Assembly (NCBI GenBank): GCA_050251815.1
Contig: JBFWMB010000091.1
Span: forward strand, 1 to 16,384
DNA length: 16,384 nucleotides
Source: GWE2-40-63 sp050251815
Lineage (GTDB): Bacteria > Bacteroidota > Bacteroidia > Bacteroidales > SZUA-534
Direction: 5' to 3'
Shown piece after piece: positions 14,970-16,384 of this stretch. Position numbers and translations under genes: made by a program. How positions within the stretch are numbered: the first letter of the stretch is position 1; each line of letters begins with the position of its first letter. The notes beneath the pieces were generated by a model, which saw only the letters and a program-made list of their open reading frames with translations, did no database searches and was not told the DNA's origin.

Positions 14970-15215
14970 ATGAAAAAAATGACTGAACTAAAACAATTAG
15001 ACATTGCCCACCAGTTTTGTAAATTGTTGCAATTGGGAAATACAGGAAGCCGGGAAGAACTGGCGCAGCAATTGGGAATCACCCCACGCTGGGTTACAGT
15101 TTATAAGCGAAAAATAGAAAAGATTTACAGGGTTAAGATCCATTATCACAGAAAAAGTCGAAACTTTTACCTATCAGAAGCCGACCAGGCAAAACTACCC
15201 CCCCCCCCTATTTAG
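14970..15215 (+). CDS. Small helix-turn-helix regulator at the head of the RiPP island
   Basis: Protein of 81 aa. A winged-helix/HTH-type DNA-binding unit is seen at about residues 27-50 (SREELAQQLGITPRWVTVYKRKIE), followed by a wing-like YRVKIHYHRKSRNFYLSE. Short proteins of this HTH type often sit next to GG-leader peptide clusters in Bacteroidota, and here the precursor gene follows after 133 nt, so control of that cluster is likely. The ATG at 14970 is chosen since the sequence between it and an earlier in-frame ATG at 14883 is covered by the conserved regulatory element. The last codons are made of a C11 tract giving Pro-Pro-Pro-Pro-Ile; slippage would change the C-terminus. Confidence 0.7.
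   Translation: MKKMTELKQLDIAHQFCKLLQLGNTGSREELAQQLGITPRWVTVYKRKIEKIYRVKIHYHRKSRNFYLSEADQAKLPPPPI
15198..15208 (+). repeat. Homopolymer C11 at the 3' end of the HTH gene
   Basis: Eleven consecutive C within the last five sense codons, in an otherwise AT-rich island. Loss of one C would run the frame past the normal stop for about 45 more codons; gain of one C would end in PYLE after the prolines. Confidence 0.85.
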
Positions 15216-15272
15216 AGTGATTATAAATTGCAGGCAAAAAGTAAAGGGAAGTGTGGGTATCCCGAACGGGCT

Positions 15273-15280
15273 TAACTTTG
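15273..15280 (+). promoter_or_regulatory. -7 element for the precursor peptide gene
   Basis: TAACTTTG is an exact TAnnTTTG match 68 nt before the precursor ATG. No TTG at 19-20 nt is seen upstream (GTG-rich there instead), so it may need an activator, for which the HTH protein encoded just before would be a candidate. Confidence 0.45.
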
Positions 15281-15348
15281 TGTTTAGAAAAACCGAAAAG
15301 GGCCCAGGTAGGTTTTTGTATTATTGTTTAATTTAAAAACTATTTATC

Positions 15349-15528
15349 ATGAACGAAAGTTTAAAAGATTTTCAATTAGAGAAAGTTGACTTGAATGTTG
15401 TTAAAGGTGGTGTCACGGCAATTAGAGTTGTTTCAACCACAGGTGTTCTAATATATGACATTGATAATCAGGTGTATTATAACATTATTGGACAAGTGGT
15501 TACTACAACTGAAGCTGCTGTAAATTAA
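15349..15528 (+). CDS. GG-leader RiPP precursor, grasp-with-spasm type
   Basis: A 59-residue peptide. The leader SLKDFQLEKVDLNVVKGG has the usual hydrophobic spacing with Gly20-Gly21 at its end. The 38-residue core is rich in Val, Ile, Thr and Tyr, has no Cys, and includes TTG, YDIDNQ and VTTTEA, i.e. Thr/Ser donors and Asp/Glu acceptors such as ATP-grasp ligases join into esters or amides. It lies directly before the maturase gene, separated by a perfect inverted repeat. The family assignment (precursor of a grasp-with-spasm system) rests on that neighbour and the leader shape. Confidence 0.75.
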   Translation: MNESLKDFQLEKVDLNVVKGGVTAIRVVSTTGVLIYDIDNQVYYNIIGQVVTTTEAAVN

Positions 15529-15532
15529 GATT

Positions 15533-15572
15533 TATAAAAAGAAATAAGAATTTATTCTTATTTCTTTTTATA
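15533..15572 (+). terminator. Perfect 18-bp inverted repeat between precursor and maturase genes
   Basis: Left arm 15533-15550 and right arm 15555-15572 are exact reverse complements around a TTTA loop. The arms are almost purely A/T with an A5/T5 block, so the hairpin works as a terminator or attenuator, and may stabilise the abundant precursor mRNA while reducing maturase expression. Confidence 0.7.
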
Positions 15573-15619
15573 ACTTGTTTAGAAAAGGAATGATTGAGTT
15601 TTATTAATAGCTTCAATTT

Positions 15620-16288
15620 GTGACAGTTTTAATTATTACGAATGATTTTGATTATGTTACAGATCAAGTTATTGATTGGTTATTTCATTATAATTGTAAG
15701 GTGTATAGATTGACTTTTGAAGATTTTTTAAGAAAAGCATCAATTTACTATGAATTGAACTCAAAGTCCATTTTAAAAATAGAGATTGATGGAATTAAAA
15801 TACATAGCGGTTGGTTAAGAAAGGTAACATTTGATGATAGAAGACTGAGTGATTTGGTAAAGAAATTTGGCTTTAAGGATGGGTATGAAATATTTAAGTA
15901 CTTTATTAAAGAATCTTCAGTTCTAAAGCAATTAATATTGAATAGGAAAAATATCAAATGGCTATGTGATTATAATTCTGTTAATTTAAATAAATTAGAA
16001 GTTTTGGCATTAGCAAAAGAATGTGAACTTGAAACTCCAAGAACGATCATTGTCAACAATTCTAAACTACTTGAAAGATTTCTAAATAAAAATAGTATAA
16101 ATAGATTTATTATTAAGTCTGTTGGAGAAAACTTATCCTTGCTTCATAATACTGGGTATAGCATATTTCAGCCTGTTAAATCTTTCAATAAAGATTCAAT
16201 TAAGGATTTTCCTGAAAAATTTGCTCCCTCACTTTTTCAAGAAGAAATAATAAAAAAAAATTTGATTCGTCGCGATTATGCCAGTTAA
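15620..16288 (+). CDS. gwsG: Grasp-with-spasm ATP-grasp peptide maturase, truncated (probable pseudogene)
   Basis: ATP-grasp ligase that would activate Asp/Glu side chains of the precursor core and link them to Ser/Thr or Lys. The start is a GTG at 15620; an in-frame stop lies 12 nt upstream and no ATG fits. The N-terminus TVLIITNDFDYVTDQVIDWLFHY and the GWLRK segment match the GwsG/MvdD-type pre-ATP-grasp domain; IIVNNSKLLERFL, INRFIIKSV and APSLFQEEIIKK are the expected central ATP-binding part. The frame stops after 222 aa, whereas the family has about 320; the C-terminal Mg/ATP-binding residues are missing. The stop overlaps by 11 nt an IS1595-type transposase start, so insertion most likely broke the gene. 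The distal part and the radical-SAM/SPASM partner, if any, would be outside the window. Confidence 0.75.
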   Translation: MTVLIITNDFDYVTDQVIDWLFHYNCKVYRLTFEDFLRKASIYYELNSKSILKIEIDGIKIHSGWLRKVTFDDRRLSDLVKKFGFKDGYEIFKYFIKESSVLKQLILNRKNIKWLCDYNSVNLNKLEVLALAKECELETPRTIIVNNSKLLERFLNKNSINRFIIKSVGENLSLLHNTGYSIFQPVKSFNKDSIKDFPEKFAPSLFQEEIIKKNLIRRDYAS

Positions 16289-16384
16289 GAAAAAATGTAT
16301 ATCTTATCAAAAAACTTTTGATGTGAATATAATCAAATTTATCGAGCAGTTTCCTGATGAGAATAGCTGCAAAGAGCACCTTAG
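16260..16384 (+). mobile_element. Left end of an IS1595-like insertion element within the maturase gene
   Basis: The maturase reading frame keeps family character to about KKNLIR (16251-16268) and then loses it, while the transposase starts at 16278. The boundary therefore lies within roughly 16255-16278. The terminal inverted repeat and target duplication cannot be verified because the other end is outside the window. Confidence 0.5.
16278..16384 (+). CDS. IS1595-family transposase, N-terminal part
   Basis: Starts at the ATG at 16278 and runs open to the window edge (35 complete codons). The sequence MPVKKK, then FDVNIIKFIEQFPDENSC and KEHL matches the conserved beginning of IS1595/ISXO2-type transposases, where FPdeesC-eyL precedes a zinc ribbon and a DDxK/N catalytic domain. 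These later parts are outside the window. A stop lies just upstream in frame, so this ATG is the first possible start. An intact element or a fragment cannot be told apart here. Confidence 0.7.
   Translation, partial: MPVKKKCISYQKTFDVNIIKFIEQFPDENSCKEHL

Overview
The window looks like a chromosomal segment of a Bacteroidota species, plausibly Bacteroidales/Marinilabiliales-like. Housekeeping genes are preceded by the phylum's promoter type (TTG, about 19-20 nt, TAnnTTTG), Shine-Dalgarno sequences are mostly weak, and several families are typical of the phylum: DUF4831, GG-leader peptides, grasp-with-spasm maturase, TPR/anti-sigma proteins and a long acyl-CoA dehydrogenase with ETF. The species assignment is inference from gene content; no rRNA or tRNA gene was recognised.

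Left part (1-8423) is ordinary metabolism: the 5' end of a POT-family peptide transporter (minus strand, cut by the window edge), the bifunctional NAD(P)HX repair enzyme, an exported DUF4831 protein, and the operon etfB-etfA-acyl-CoA dehydrogenase, closed by a strong, probably bidirectional terminator.

Middle part (8475-13771) is accessory and signalling-like. On the minus strand a newly found 47-residue double-glycine leader peptide with a very acidic tail precedes a 326-residue protein that resembles an OAS/CD-NTase-type nucleotidyltransferase whose catalytic acids are mostly lost. Divergent from these is a large secreted, C-terminally membrane-anchored TPR-CHAT protein with an intact His/Cys dyad. 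Facing it is an ECF-type sigma factor whose gene overlaps by 83 nt a gene for an anti-sigma-like membrane protein with periplasmic TPR-like repeats.

Right part (14025-16384) holds ung (minus), then an AT-rich RiPP island: a small HTH regulator ending in a C11 tract, a GG-leader precursor peptide, a perfect 18-bp inverted repeat, and a grasp-with-spasm-type ATP-grasp maturase that stops early exactly where an IS1595-type transposase begins.

The main discovery candidate is a conserved element of about 41 bp present three times (9665-9705 and 13778-13819 read on minus, 14909-14949 read on plus). Each copy lies in the same orientation just upstream of a gene: the acidic GG peptide, the sigma factor and the HTH regulator. 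It ties the peptide/NTase-like pair, the sigma/anti-sigma pair and the RiPP island into one candidate regulon, in which the periplasm-facing CHAT protein is the obvious candidate protease or sensor. The link is inferred from sequence only.
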